Below are positions 27,501 through 35,640 of a stretch of 64,000 nucleotides of DNA, in pieces. Position numbers and translations under genes: made by a program. Within the stretch, counting starts at the first letter, position 1, and the number at the start of each line of letters is the position of its first letter. The DNA is from Agriotes lineatus (Eukaryota; Arthropoda; Insecta; Coleoptera; Elateridae), in the NCBI GenBank assembly GCA_940337035.1, contig CALNHX010002824.1, positions 102,736 through 166,735 on the forward strand, in the 5' to 3' direction. Under the pieces are notes generated by a model. That model searched no databases. It worked only from the letters and a program-made list of their open reading frames with translations, and was not told where the DNA came from.

Positions 27501-28395
27501 CTCGATCGCTGTGAGTGTTGGCCGGATGCAGGGCAGATACTATTGACCATGCAAAACACATTTGATCGTTATTTTTAATGTTTATCACGGCATGCTTTGC
27601 TTTAATAGATTTAGGCAGTTCAATGTACGACGATGCATGAAATAGGTTAGAACAGCTGTTTATGTTGACAGCCAGAGATACAATTTCCGATAATGCCCAT
27701 CCACTTTCTCCTTCTTCAAATTCACTTATTTTGTTAAAAATGTAGTCTTTCACTTTTTCGTTATACCATTTTGTTAAATTTTCTTTGCTGTCAACGTGTT
27801 CTTGTAAAATTAAATTATTGGGAGTATTAAAGTATTTAAGGTCCGTTATAGTAATACCCTTGGAGGTTTTTACAAATTCGCCACAAAACACAGTATTAAC
27901 TTTTATAACACTTTGTAGTTTTTTAATTGCGTTTTTAATGCGAGATGCAACAAGATAATAGGCATCTTCCAGAAAAACTTCAACTTCCTTATGTTTTAGA
28001 TTTACCACAAGTCCGGTCCTGATTCTGCATTTAAAAGCAGACTCCACCTCTTCCCAATGTATTCGATCACTTGTTTTTGTTCTTCCTGTAGTACTACCCG
28101 TGCCAGTTTTCTTTTTCCCAATTTGAACCAGTAAATTACTTAATAATTTCTTGTAGCACTTAGTGTGTCCAATAATTGTTTCCAGTTGACGTTTATGACC
28201 GATGTTTAAATTATCCCGTCGAATAGCTTTCACCAATAATCTAATATTACACTTGCAATGCTTCAATAACATTTCCACATTCCTTGGGGACGACGACGAT
28301 GATGATGACACGCCTTGACAAGAATTTTTAACTATTATATCATATGCATCTTTCACAATTTTTAACATAGCACTAGCAGTCTGTACTTCCTCCAT
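24577..28395 (-). CDS. Protein-primed DNA polymerase B (pPolB)
   Basis: A 1272-residue family B polymerase that copies the linear element from a terminal protein primer. The N-terminal 400 residues are Polinton-specific, with a Cys-x-x-Cys ... His finger at about 400-420. Exo I is Tyr-Ser-Asp-Ile-Glu-Ser (about 457), Exo II Gly-Tyr-Asp-Gly-Ser-Phe (about 610), and the polymerase motif C Tyr-Thr-Asp-Thr-Asp-Ser is near 1108. Between the exonuclease motifs sits Cys-x-x-Cys plus Asp-His-Cys-His-Leu-Thr and Arg-Gly-Ala-Ala-His-x-x-Cys-Asn (about 555-588), an endonuclease VII-like zinc motif. The frame is unbroken, and the length is usual for Polintons. It is convergent with the integrase-tRNA block. 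Confidence 0.96.
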   Translation of the reverse strand: MEEVQTASAMLKIVKDAYDIIVKNSCQGVSSSSSSSPRNVEMLLKHCKCNIRLLVKAIRRDNLNIGHKRQLETIIGHTKCYKKLLSNLLVQIGKKKTGTGSTTGRTKTSDRIHWEEVESAFKCRIRTGLVVNLKHKEVEVFLEDAYYLVASRIKNAIKKLQSVIKVNTVFCGEFVKTSKGITITDLKYFNTPNNLILQEHVDSKENLTKWYNEKVKDYIFNKISEFEEGESGWALSEIVSLAVNINSCSNLFHASSYIELPKSIKAKHAVINIKNNDQMCFAWSIVSALHPANTHSDRVSSYPHYANVLNVKNIDFPMKLTKIPLFENNNPDISVNVYVLNKNQFGYSVCPAYLTSEKKIKHVNLLMLSEENSEAGENMHFCWIKNLSRLVNMQLNKDCHRKFICDRCLNYFHREEKLNLHELDCRKLNKCRINLPSPGEKLKFTNYKYQQMAPFILYSDIESCLISINIECGGNDGRKKPTVKYQKHEACSIAFYLHCTYNQSLSYYESYTGLDCLQWFSKKLHKIALDLNCHFKTILPMEPLSESQEREYYEASVCHICKESFSESDVKVRDHCHLTSKFRGAAHQSCNLNYKIDRIIPVVYHNLSGYDGSFLIKDVIASFPGQIYVLPQNKERYISFTKTVDDADGLKFRFIDSFRFLNSSLEQLASYLDVIDFKILQSQNERLNEYQLSLLRRKGIFPYDYITSIDVLLETHLPNKNDFYNKLNNSHISDQDYAHAVEVWNAFNCSTLNDYLNLYLKTDILLLADVFENFRASSYRTYGLDPAHFYTLPGYTWDAMLKFTKVELELLSDIDMLLFIEKGIRGGISQCSKRHSKANNKYHPVDYDPTQPSKYIDYYDVNNLYGWAMSQYLPHSNFHFLTPKEIEMFDVTSVSDQSPTGYILEVDIEYPNNLHDLHADLPMCSEHAIPPQSKLPKLMTTLKKKERYVIHYKNLKQVIAAGLKITKVWRVLSFSQSAWLKEYIEFNTKLRTNARNTFEKNQFKLMNNAVFGKTMENVRKHKVVKLITRWDGRYGADYYISKPNFHSRSIFNENLVAIELEKLEIFFKKPIYVGMCILDISKTCLYNFHYEYMLHNFNYQDCKLLYTDTDSLLYEITGNDIYEIMKRDIDKFDTSDYLENNIYNIPRVNKKVVGIMKDEANGKIITEFVGLKSKMYSFLIDGEDPVKKAKGIVSRVVKKTLCFEDYLKCLFSSDDADDKGVVLVDQQVIRSTPHSVYSIRQTKLALSNCDHKRYICKNHKDTLPWGQYSLNS

Positions 28396-28414
28396 ATTGG
28401 AGTGCTGCTGCTAC

Positions 28415-28450
28415 ACTGCTCAAGATGCTGTTGTTGTAATGCTCTTTATT
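28415..28450 (-). promoter_or_regulatory. Core promoter of the polymerase gene
   Basis: Reading the - strand, ATAAAG (28448-28443) is followed about 32 bases later by GCAGT (28419-28415). This is a weak TATA with an arthropod-type initiator, about 20 bases before the ATG. Confidence 0.4.
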
Positions 28451-28592
28451 GTTTATTCTTCCTCGCTAGATTCAAGTATTTCGTGGCACATTAATAGTCT
28501 ATTTTCCCACGCTAACTCAATATCTGCTATACATTTAACTGGTAATTTTAATAATCCGATATAATTTAATTTTGGTATTGCAGCACTAATAG

Positions 28593-29045
28593 TTAATACA
28601 CATAAATCGTATAACGTAGAACTACAATGCATTTTTCTTTTGTCTCGTTTAATGTTATTTTGCTACGAACCGTTTTTAATCTTGCTAATAATTGTTCCAA
28701 TTGACATTTTCTATTGTTGTTGCTTAATGGGTATAAATGTTTAATTACCTTAAGCTGTTTTATTAATAGCTTTACCAGATTAATTTTATCATTTTTTTCT
28801 TGCTGCTGCTGCTGGTTCTGTTGTTGTTGTGGTTGTTGAAGTTGATTTATTTTATCTTCTATAATTTGCGTCTTCTCGTGAACTTGCTCGAACAAATAAA
28901 CGTAACAGTTTTCGTTGCACCATTCCACTCTTTGAGTCCTTTCAAACATATGAGGTTCGCCACAAAAAAGCCAATGTTCGAGTCCATTACAAGTCTGTTC
29001 ATAGCGGTCATCCTCACTGCCATCGGATAAAATTAAAGGAAGCAT
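28593..29045 (-). CDS. Hypothetical protein (150 aa), Gln-rich coiled coil
   Basis: Start at the ATG at 29045. The N-terminal 50 residues contain Cys and Trp-rich motifs (Leu-Glu-His-Trp-Leu-Phe-Cys-Gly and Trp-Cys-Asn-Glu-Asn-Cys), possibly a small zinc-binding unit. The middle has a Gln-rich helix and the rest is Leu/Lys-rich with heptad character. It lies between the polymerase and the SSB-like gene on the same strand. No family recognised. Confidence 0.6.
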   Translation of the reverse strand: MLPLILSDGSEDDRYEQTCNGLEHWLFCGEPHMFERTQRVEWCNENCYVYLFEQVHEKTQIIEDKINQLQQPQQQQNQQQQQEKNDKINLVKLLIKQLKVIKHLYPLSNNNRKCQLEQLLARLKTVRSKITLNETKEKCIVVLRYTIYVY

Positions 29046-29091
29046 CGTAAACAATATTCAGAAGCGAAGCGAAGCAATATCAAATAGATGA

Positions 29092-29391
29092 TTATGCAAT
29101 TTCGATAAATTTTAATTGGGAAGCACCTCCTGCTTCGATTCCCGTCATCACAAGTGCCAACTTTTTTTTATTGTTAACATCTTCGATATCTGCGTCCGTG
29201 ATCAGATCTACCATTCGTTTTGGCAAAAATATGGAATGTTGAGCAGTTTCACAGACTATACCTCTACCAAAGCGTGTCTTGACTGATTTTATTAGAGTAA
29301 CTGCATATTCTTTATTTATTTCCATGTCGGATACCTTTAAAACGGGTTTGTTTTCCATCAATCCGGCTGCATTTATTTTCTGGATATCCAT
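29092..29391 (-). CDS. OB-fold/SSB-like small protein of insect Polintons
   Basis: A 99-residue protein from the ATG at 29391; an upstream in-frame ATG at about 29439 would add 16 residues. It has Met-Asp-Ile-Gln-Lys-Ile-Asn, then Ile-Asn-Lys-Glu-Tyr-Ala-Val, Thr-Arg-Phe-Gly-Arg-Gly-Ile-Val, Phe-Leu-Pro-Lys-Arg-Met and an Asn-Asn linker. This order is typical of a small protein in many insect Mavericks and fits a single OB-fold barrel, as in single-strand DNA-binding proteins. A role in replication next to the polymerase gene is inferred. Its promoter is duplicated. Confidence 0.65.
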   Translation of the reverse strand: MDIQKINAAGLMENKPVLKVSDMEINKEYAVTLIKSVKTRFGRGIVCETAQHSIFLPKRMVDLITDADIEDVNNKKKLALVMTGIEAGGASQLKFIEIA

Positions 29392-29418
29392 CTTACAGTT
29401 GTTTTTGGTCGCCAACAC

Positions 29419-29693
29419 AAATTCACACACAATACACATTCGTTTCGCGACGACTATCCCGAAAACCGACGACAATCCGAATGGAGCTGAACTGATGTTG
29501 CTATTTGCTGATGGTCTTTATATATCAATCAAGTATCTACTATTTGAATCAACATAAATTCACACACACAATACACATTCGTTTCGCGACGACTATCCCG
29601 AAAACCGACGACAATCCGAATGGAGCTGAACTGATGTTGCTATTTGCTGACGGTCTTTATATACCAATCAAGTATCTACTATTTGAATCAATA
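29419..29693 (-). promoter_or_regulatory. Tandemly duplicated TATA-TCAGT promoter
   Basis: Two nearly identical copies of about 137 bases (29419-29555 and 29556-29693) each contain, on the - strand, TATATAAAG (29524-29516 and 29663-29655) followed by TCAGT (29495-29491 and 29634-29630), with the initiator A about 31 bases from the TATA box. Both drive leftward towards the SSB-like gene. The copies differ by a handful of bases, so the duplication is recent. Confidence 0.65.
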
Positions 29694-29720
29694 AATTTTC
29701 CATTCTGATAATGCCAAACC

Positions 29721-29968
29721 GGATTTGCGGTTAATTAGCGAAATATTGGTTTTCCTGCAAGATATTCACAAGCGGAAATTCGGTTTCTAACATTTATCGT
29801 GGTTTCCTTTTGTGATATTTAAAACAGGATACGCGGTTAATTAGCGAAATATTGGTTTTCCTGTAAGATATGCACAAGCGGAAATTCGGTTTCTAACATT
29901 TATCGAGGTTTTCTTTTGCGATAATTAAACTCGGATTTGAGGTTAATTAGGAGAATATTGGTTTTATC
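29721..29968. repeat. 106-bp tandem repeat, about 2.3 copies
   Basis: The phrase 'gcggttaattagcgaaatattggtttt' type recurs at 29721, 29827 and 29933, each unit also holding 'cacaagcggaaattcggttt'. It lies between divergently transcribed genes and may hold shared regulatory or replication signals. No gene seen. Confidence 0.85.
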
Positions 29969-30063
29969 TTTTGATTAAAACACACATGACACATTTTTTA
30001 ATCTAACATAACTTTTGTTTCAAATAGCCACAGTTAGCTTCCGATCAGCGTCGCGTTAACACC

Positions 30064-30435
30064 ATGGAGTACCAACAGCAATGGGATTTTAGTATAACTA
30101 AGTTTATACGGGAAAACCCTAAACGTGAACTATTCCTTCACCATCCCTACGAAGGTTATCAAGTGTGCGAAGAGGTTGATAACAACAACCCCTACGTATA
30201 CGCCTGGCGTATGGGTGATGAAGGAATATTACATGTTATATTGCTGAAGCCGCAGAGGGAATATATGGAGCATTGGAGGAGGCTCCAGCTGGAAATGTTA
30301 AATGTAGGAGAATTTCAAAATACAGAAGACCTGACGGAAGCAATACGAATTAAAGTCCAACAGTTGCAAACCAGCTTAACAAATGTTCAATGCATTTTTT
30401 GCACAGGTGCATGCACCTGTGCAAAAGAAAATTGA
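30064..30435 (+). CDS. Hypothetical protein (123 aa), Cys-rich tail
   Basis: The frame starts at ATG 30064 with a good context (accATGg). It has Trp, Tyr and Glu-rich sequence, no signal peptide or membrane helix, and ends with Cys-x-x-Cys-x-x-x-Cys-x-Cys. The last coding bases contain a perfect 30-bp palindrome. It is the last gene before the right terminal repeat. No family recognised. Confidence 0.6.
   Translation: MEYQQQWDFSITKFIRENPKRELFLHHPYEGYQVCEEVDNNNPYVYAWRMGDEGILHVILLKPQREYMEHWRRLQLEMLNVGEFQNTEDLTEAIRIKVQQLQTSLTNVQCIFCTGACTCAKEN
30397..30426. terminator. Perfect 30-bp palindrome at gene end
   Basis: TTTTGCACAGGTGCA and its exact complement are joined without a spacer. It overlaps the Cys-rich tail codons of the 30064 gene. 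It could form a cruciform or an RNA hairpin affecting 3'-end formation. The terminator reading is only one possibility; a dimeric protein-binding site is another. Confidence 0.4.
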
Positions 30436-30548
30436 ACGTCGTCGGTTTGCAATTGTTGAAAAAAAACAGCCTTTTTCAAGGCTACATAAACGTCAAAGTC
30501 TTGTTCTAAAAAATATATAGATGATTATTTTTTTACAGTGCCGATAAT

Positions 30549-30948
30549 ACAGTTAACTGTAAAATTACATTATATTCTCTAATGATAGATGTCTCTCTCT
30601 CCCCACCTACAGGTCTCTGTTCAGAGCTTGATCACAGATGGCGTCTGGCTTACGCTATTGCCATCGGCGCCGGGGGCCGGGACCCGGGGCATAGCCCCGA
30701 AAGGGGTCCCGCGCAGCGCCGGTCCGGAGCGACCCCACACACCTCCCCCCTCCACCGCAAACCCGCGCTTGCGCACCTCGGCGCATTGGGGGGGCCCCAC
30801 GAACATGGGGCCCCCAAGGGGGCGGAGCCCCACAAAATGGCGACTAGGGCTGCGCCCCAAAACCGCCTCGGCCACGTAGCGCGCAAATTTGAATTTCCCG
30901 CCAAAATGACGTCACTTCCTGGTCCAAAACTGGTACTGCCTATCTACT
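30549..30948 (-). repeat. Right terminal inverted repeat of the Polinton
   Basis: Inverted match to 10928-11437, ending in CCTATCTACT. It lacks the roughly 105-bp insert seen on the left but includes the GC-rich hairpin and the E2F and CRE sites (30894-30914). Confidence 0.93.
30894..30914 (-). promoter_or_regulatory. CRE/ATF palindrome abutting E2F-type site (right TIR)
   Basis: TTTCCCGCCAAAA followed by TGACGTCA (30907-30914), the mirror of the left-end pair, about 40 bases from the element end. Confidence 0.5.
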
Positions 30949-30954
30949 AAGCAC
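30949..30954. repeat. Right target-site duplication AAGCAC
   Basis: Identical to 10922-10927 on the other side of the element. Confidence 0.95.
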
Positions 30955-33420
30955 ATCAACTCACAACAACAACCTCGCTTAATTTAGGCGCGCCCCGAGC
31001 CACTGTTTAATTACATCTACAAGAATGGCCCAAGGCACATGGATTAGCAGCGGCTATGTTGCAAGCTTGGCTCAAACACAGAGCAAATGTTAGCTATGAA
31101 TTACAAACGTCCGCAACGCATAAATTTACAGCAATGGCGGGCACGATATCAGTAACATAAATAGCGATTGATTAGTCACACCAATGGCGACCACAAATGC
31201 GGTAGTTTAATTAATTAGCCCCGGTTGTGGGCTACATGAATGACAGTTCAGTCACTCTGCAGGCAACGAATTAGGCACAATAGCGTTAACACACGCGATG
31301 ATAAGTTCGCGTCGTATGAAAAATGGCTACAAGGTTACACAAAAATTTGCAACGATACCTGTATTTTTGGGCGGTTCCTGAGCGTTGCGTGGGCAGCAAG
31401 GGTGTTACGGTATTAAAAGAACTTTACGACACCCACCCAAGGTGAGCATCGCACCACGGAATCAGTCCTGGAAAACTGGCACACTTGCCCTGAGATCTGC
31501 TAAAAATAGGCTAAAGGCCACGGCTGGAACGCTCAGGGAGTCGGGCGTGAGTCACACGATACGTTCTGGGCAAGCGTGTTGCGGCATATATATAGGGTAT
31601 GTCAAAATTATGAGGGCGCCACCAAGCCTGTCTTAACCCGACTAACCGGGCCTGGACGGTTAGACGGGAGCGAAGCATGCAAGATACTTCGTCGATAGGA
31701 TTACTCAAGAGTTGCAAGGTCAAATAACAATTTCGGGATTGCCTTATGCAAAGATTGTAATTAGGTGCCAATCCGACCGCGACTACGCAGCTGTCTCACC
31801 CACCTGTACGCTCAAAGCTCCTTCGTCCCGTCGCACAATAATCATTACACTGAAGGGGGCGCTTATCTGAAACAGAACATGCACAAGTCGAAACAAAACA
31901 ATAGTTCCCTTAACTAACAAGTCATATATTGAATCACGGGTTACAATGGGGCAGCGGAGTGCGTCGCCCTATATCTATAAATAGATTATATCTAAGAAAA
32001 CACCAGCTGGCGCGCGCTTTAAACCTAGCGACAGATGTTCAGAATAAACAAGGTAGCACTAAGCGCAAGCTCGTGCAAAGATACAACCTAAAGTTCGGAA
32101 TGAATGCGCAACATGTGGGCGCGAAGCCTTATACAACGTACAGTAATGAACAAAGTAGCACTTGTAACATAGATAGTCTGTAATTTGGAATGAATGCACA
32201 GCATGCGGGCGCGACGCCTTATGCAGCAAACAGTAAGGCAAGCCCTTGTAAAATAGATAGTCTGTAATTTGGAATGAACGCACAAATATGACGACAGTGC
32301 CTGTAGGCACAAGAGACGTGACGGGCTCGCTCGCGGCGTCCCAAAACAGCTCGTACGCGGGGCTTAAGGCTCTCCACGGGACAGGTACACTCACGTTCAC
32401 AGCGGTAATCAGTTCAAAGACACATACCTTAATACGTAGGCGGTTGGGGAGCCTGGTACAGTTGAGTTGCGACAGGCTGCAGTCTTAGGTGGCAGGTACA
32501 TTCGATATTCGACGGTTATAGTGATGAGTGGGCATCCGCCATACTGGCGACGTGAGACGCGTCAGGACGCGTACAACTGGACGACGAAAAATGGGCCACT
32601 TTCGTTCTGCGGGACAGATCCTCGAATGTCGAGATGAAGGGGCACGATCCCTTACTTACGGGAGCAGGAACTGGGCTCAGGATGCACCCACGCTACGCCG
32701 AAACAATTTCGGAACTCACACACAACCACCACACGAACGCTCTCTGCAACGGGCTGCGATCAACTGCCCAGAGGGAAGCGCTGCCACATGTCACATCGGT
32801 CGCGTCCCCACGTGACTATACCTCGGCAGCCAATTGTGAGGCGATAAGATGAAACAAATTAATGCCGGCGACAATGGTAGCACGCCGCAACGGAGTGTTT
32901 TCTAGAAGATTCGGAATTCTTGCGAGCGATAACGCTCGGCTGCCAAAGCGCCATCAGAGGGGCGCGCTCCAACCGACGAGAAATACTGCGTTTGGGGCCA
33001 AATATGTGCAAAATCATGATTCTGGAATTAGGCGATGGAGCCAAATAAGTAACTAAAAGGGTTTAGCATACGGGGACGCTGCCCTAAAGCCTAGGTGGCT
33101 ATTTAAAATACCAAAATGACCTGACAAGGGCTAGGTTTGACAGCGGGGGCGTTACGAAAGCATCTTTGGGGCCTGAATCCACCTTGGAATGGCGTTTAAT
33201 TGGGATGGGTCTCCCACATGAGACCGAATACAACGATAGAATCGAGGGCTCTCTACACGTCCTGCCAGCGAAATCCCCTAACCAGTGGGAAGGAAGGATC
33301 ACTCCTTAAACTACGTTGAAGAACGTGGCCATCGGGAGCACCAACACTCAACGCTGCGTGCGTTACCGTCAACGCCTCACGGAACTCCCGCTTGCAAGTA
33401 AAGAAAAAATCAAGCTACGC
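30955..33420 (+). repeat. GC-richer interspersed repeat, copy B
   Basis: From about 31380 it matches copy A at 9870-10921 in the same direction, and the whole stretch to 33420 matches 59380-61918 in the opposite direction. Internal subrepeats occur, for instance 'gaatgaatgcgcaacatg' / 'gaatgaatgcacagcatg' at about 32098 and 32190. Several frames of 60-95 codons exist but none looks like a protein. The class is unknown. Confidence 0.65.
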
Positions 33421-33720
33421 GTAAATAATCAACTTAAATACTGAAGGCTGCAAAATGGCTTAACATGTTATTTAATAAACTGTCGCTTTAAAAATTGGGT
33501 ACCAAAACCAGAGTTGTGGAAGCAGAGAAAGTAAGACAGTCATCGAATGCGTGATGCTAACCATATCACCCAGTACGCCGTTAACGGTGTGTCAAATTGA
33601 CTGGATTTTGGAAAGAGATATTTCGGCGACCCTGACTCGCCATGTCTCCGGCCATATTCTCAGGTTGTGGAATGAAATGCCCTGCACTTTACTTTTACTT
33701 TTTATTTAAAAGAGCTCAGC
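33421..33720. other. Short unassigned stretch
   Basis: Nothing recognised between the repeat copy and the LINE remnant. Confidence 0.4.
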
Positions 33721-35640
33721 TCAGTTCTAGAAACACAACGACAACCTTCGATGGCGGTGACGGGACACGCAGTTGAAGGACAAAAAGAGGCCAAAATATA
33801 TTCAGAAACAGTTACCATGGAAGAGGTAATGGAGGTAACCACAAAGATTTAGAATAGTAAATCAGCAGGCTATGATAACGTTATACCAGAGATGTTAAAG
33901 ACAATGCGACAAAATGGAATAGCACTTCTAGGACACTTCTTTAAAGAAGTTTGGGAAACAGAAACTGTGTCAAAAGCTTGTAACATGGGCATAATAGTTC
34001 CCATAAGCAAAAAAGGAGATGATAGAGAATGCCATAATCATATAGGTATTACTTTATTAAGTGTAGTCTCAAGGCTTTGATGGAGCATATTGGAAATCAC
34101 GCACAAAAAGAAAATAGAAACCGACTTACTAGATTTACAAAGTTCTTTCAGGGAAGGATATATCACTTAGGATGATATATTCATCATAAGAGAGGTCACG
34201 GATAGGCTATTAGAACAAAATTGGGAAGTGTATAGTATTCCAACCAGAAATTGGAAAGCTATTTAAAATCAGGCCAGCATTGAAAACAGTAAGTCACTTC
34301 GTAATTTAATTCATAAAATTACTGTTTGATTGTCATTCAGTGACACTTCGATATTAACCTTCAAATTTGACAGATGCATTGGGAAGTTTGGAAGATATAT
34401 ACGTTTTTTTTAAATTTTCTATGCTACTATACGGTTTTAAAAACTCAACTAGTACATACTTAAATCATGCACAATGTTACAATGCCTTAACAAAACAGTT
34501 ACATGTAGGTACAATTTGCAGATGAACTGTCATTACTTGAAAGCTGATTGACATTAGAATACTATTTACTGATTGTATGAAACCAACTTAGACATGACTT
34601 ACACTTTTCATGGTGTACTGGATTTTAAATAGCTTTCCAATTTTTGGTTGGAATACTATACATGAAAGTGGACCTAGAGACAGGAATACAATATGAGAAA
34701 TACTGGAGAAGAGGAATCCTGGTAAGAAACTAGCAGAAGCCATTAAAAGATTATATAGAGACATTCGAGGTTATGTAGGGATAAATGTAAAAAATTCGAA
34801 GAATTTAACACCGAACAAGGTCTAAAACAGGGTAGAAACAGGCAAACAACCAAAAAGTTCTTTATTGTACAAAAAAACGTGCAACGAATACAAAATTCAA
34901 AAGCGCTTTTACATACGATCTCGTAAGTTTTGTTGGAGCCCAAAAGAAACTTCACCGTAATGTGGAAATCTGGAATAGAGCACTGGAGTCAAGAAATATG
35001 AAAATCAACATTGAAAGAGCCAAGACTATAGAATACAAATATTGGCATAAACAGACACATAGACGAACAAGTTAGCGAATTTAGGTATCCGGAATGCACA
35101 CTAGATAGCCAAAGAAAACAGAATACAGAGATCGATGAGAGAATTAAAGCTACAGCAAAATTGTACCACACATTGAACAAAGCTTCATAAGTAAAAGGAA
35201 AGTAGCGCGACACAAAAAGTAAAACATTCAATACCGTTTTTTGACCCATCCTGCTCTGGAGGTCAGAATCCTGAACTTTAACTGAAAAACTGAGTAGTCG
35301 CATGTTATTGTAAAAGGCTTTAGAACTTCTTTTGTGCATAATTCTTGGCCGTGTAAAGGCTCCTTTATATGAACGCAGTCATAGAATGGATGCAGCTTTA
35401 GGGTTTAGGTGGTGATCTGCTTTACCGGCAGACTGAGCAGCTGTTTCAATTAATAAAGTATATGATCACAAAGAACGATGAAAGCCACACATGGAGAGAA
35501 TGGCTAACGATCGACTACCAGCTAAAGAGTGGAAGTCTGACACCCACGAAAGAGATAGAAAGTAGAATCGGAATAGGTTTTAAGGTCTAACCCATCCAAG
35601 AAGATGATGAGAACGGTTGGTTTTCAATATGATCTGTAGA
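33721..35640 (+). mobile_element. LINE remnant (reverse transcriptase)
   Basis: A decayed non-LTR retrotransposon. Near 33850-34080 a frame reads Ser-Ala-Gly-Tyr-Asp and then Pro-Ile-x-Lys-Lys-Gly-Asp-Asp, His-Asn-His-Ile-Gly-Ile-Thr-Leu-Leu, the fingers region of RTE/Jockey-like reverse transcriptase. At about 35060-35330 the thumb/connection part appears (Phe-Arg-Tyr-Pro-x-Cys-Thr-Leu-Asp, then Pro-Ile-Leu-Leu). Stops are frequent, and a MITE interrupts it at 34231-34660. Confidence 0.7.
34231..34660. mobile_element. MITE inserted in the LINE remnant (430 bp)
   Basis: Its ends are inverted repeats of about 40 bases (TATAGTATTCCAACCAG at the left; the complement at the right, with one mismatch). 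The terminal TA dinucleotides suggest a TA target duplication of Tc1/mariner type. It has no coding capacity. Confidence 0.8.

Larger units (their letters stand above)
10928..30948 (+). mobile_element. Complete Polinton/Maverick (adintovirus-like), 20,021 bp
   Basis: The element is bounded by terminal inverted repeats starting AGTAGATAGG and a 6-bp target duplication. It carries the defining set: protein-primed DNA polymerase B, retrovirus-type integrase with chromodomain, adenain-like protease, FtsK/A32-like ATPase, penton-type minor capsid and double-jelly-roll major capsid genes, plus a phospholipase A2-pX protein. All genes are open, the terminal repeats differ by few substitutions and the target duplication is perfect, so the insertion looks recent and could still be active or be an endogenised virus. 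Morphogenesis genes lie on the + strand; polymerase and two small genes lie on the - strand. Unusual cargo: a metalloprotease and a tRNA gene. Confidence 0.96.

Noticed and set aside
29279..29708. Two + strand frames over the promoter duplication
   Set aside because: They mirror the duplicated non-coding segment and run antisense to the SSB-like gene.
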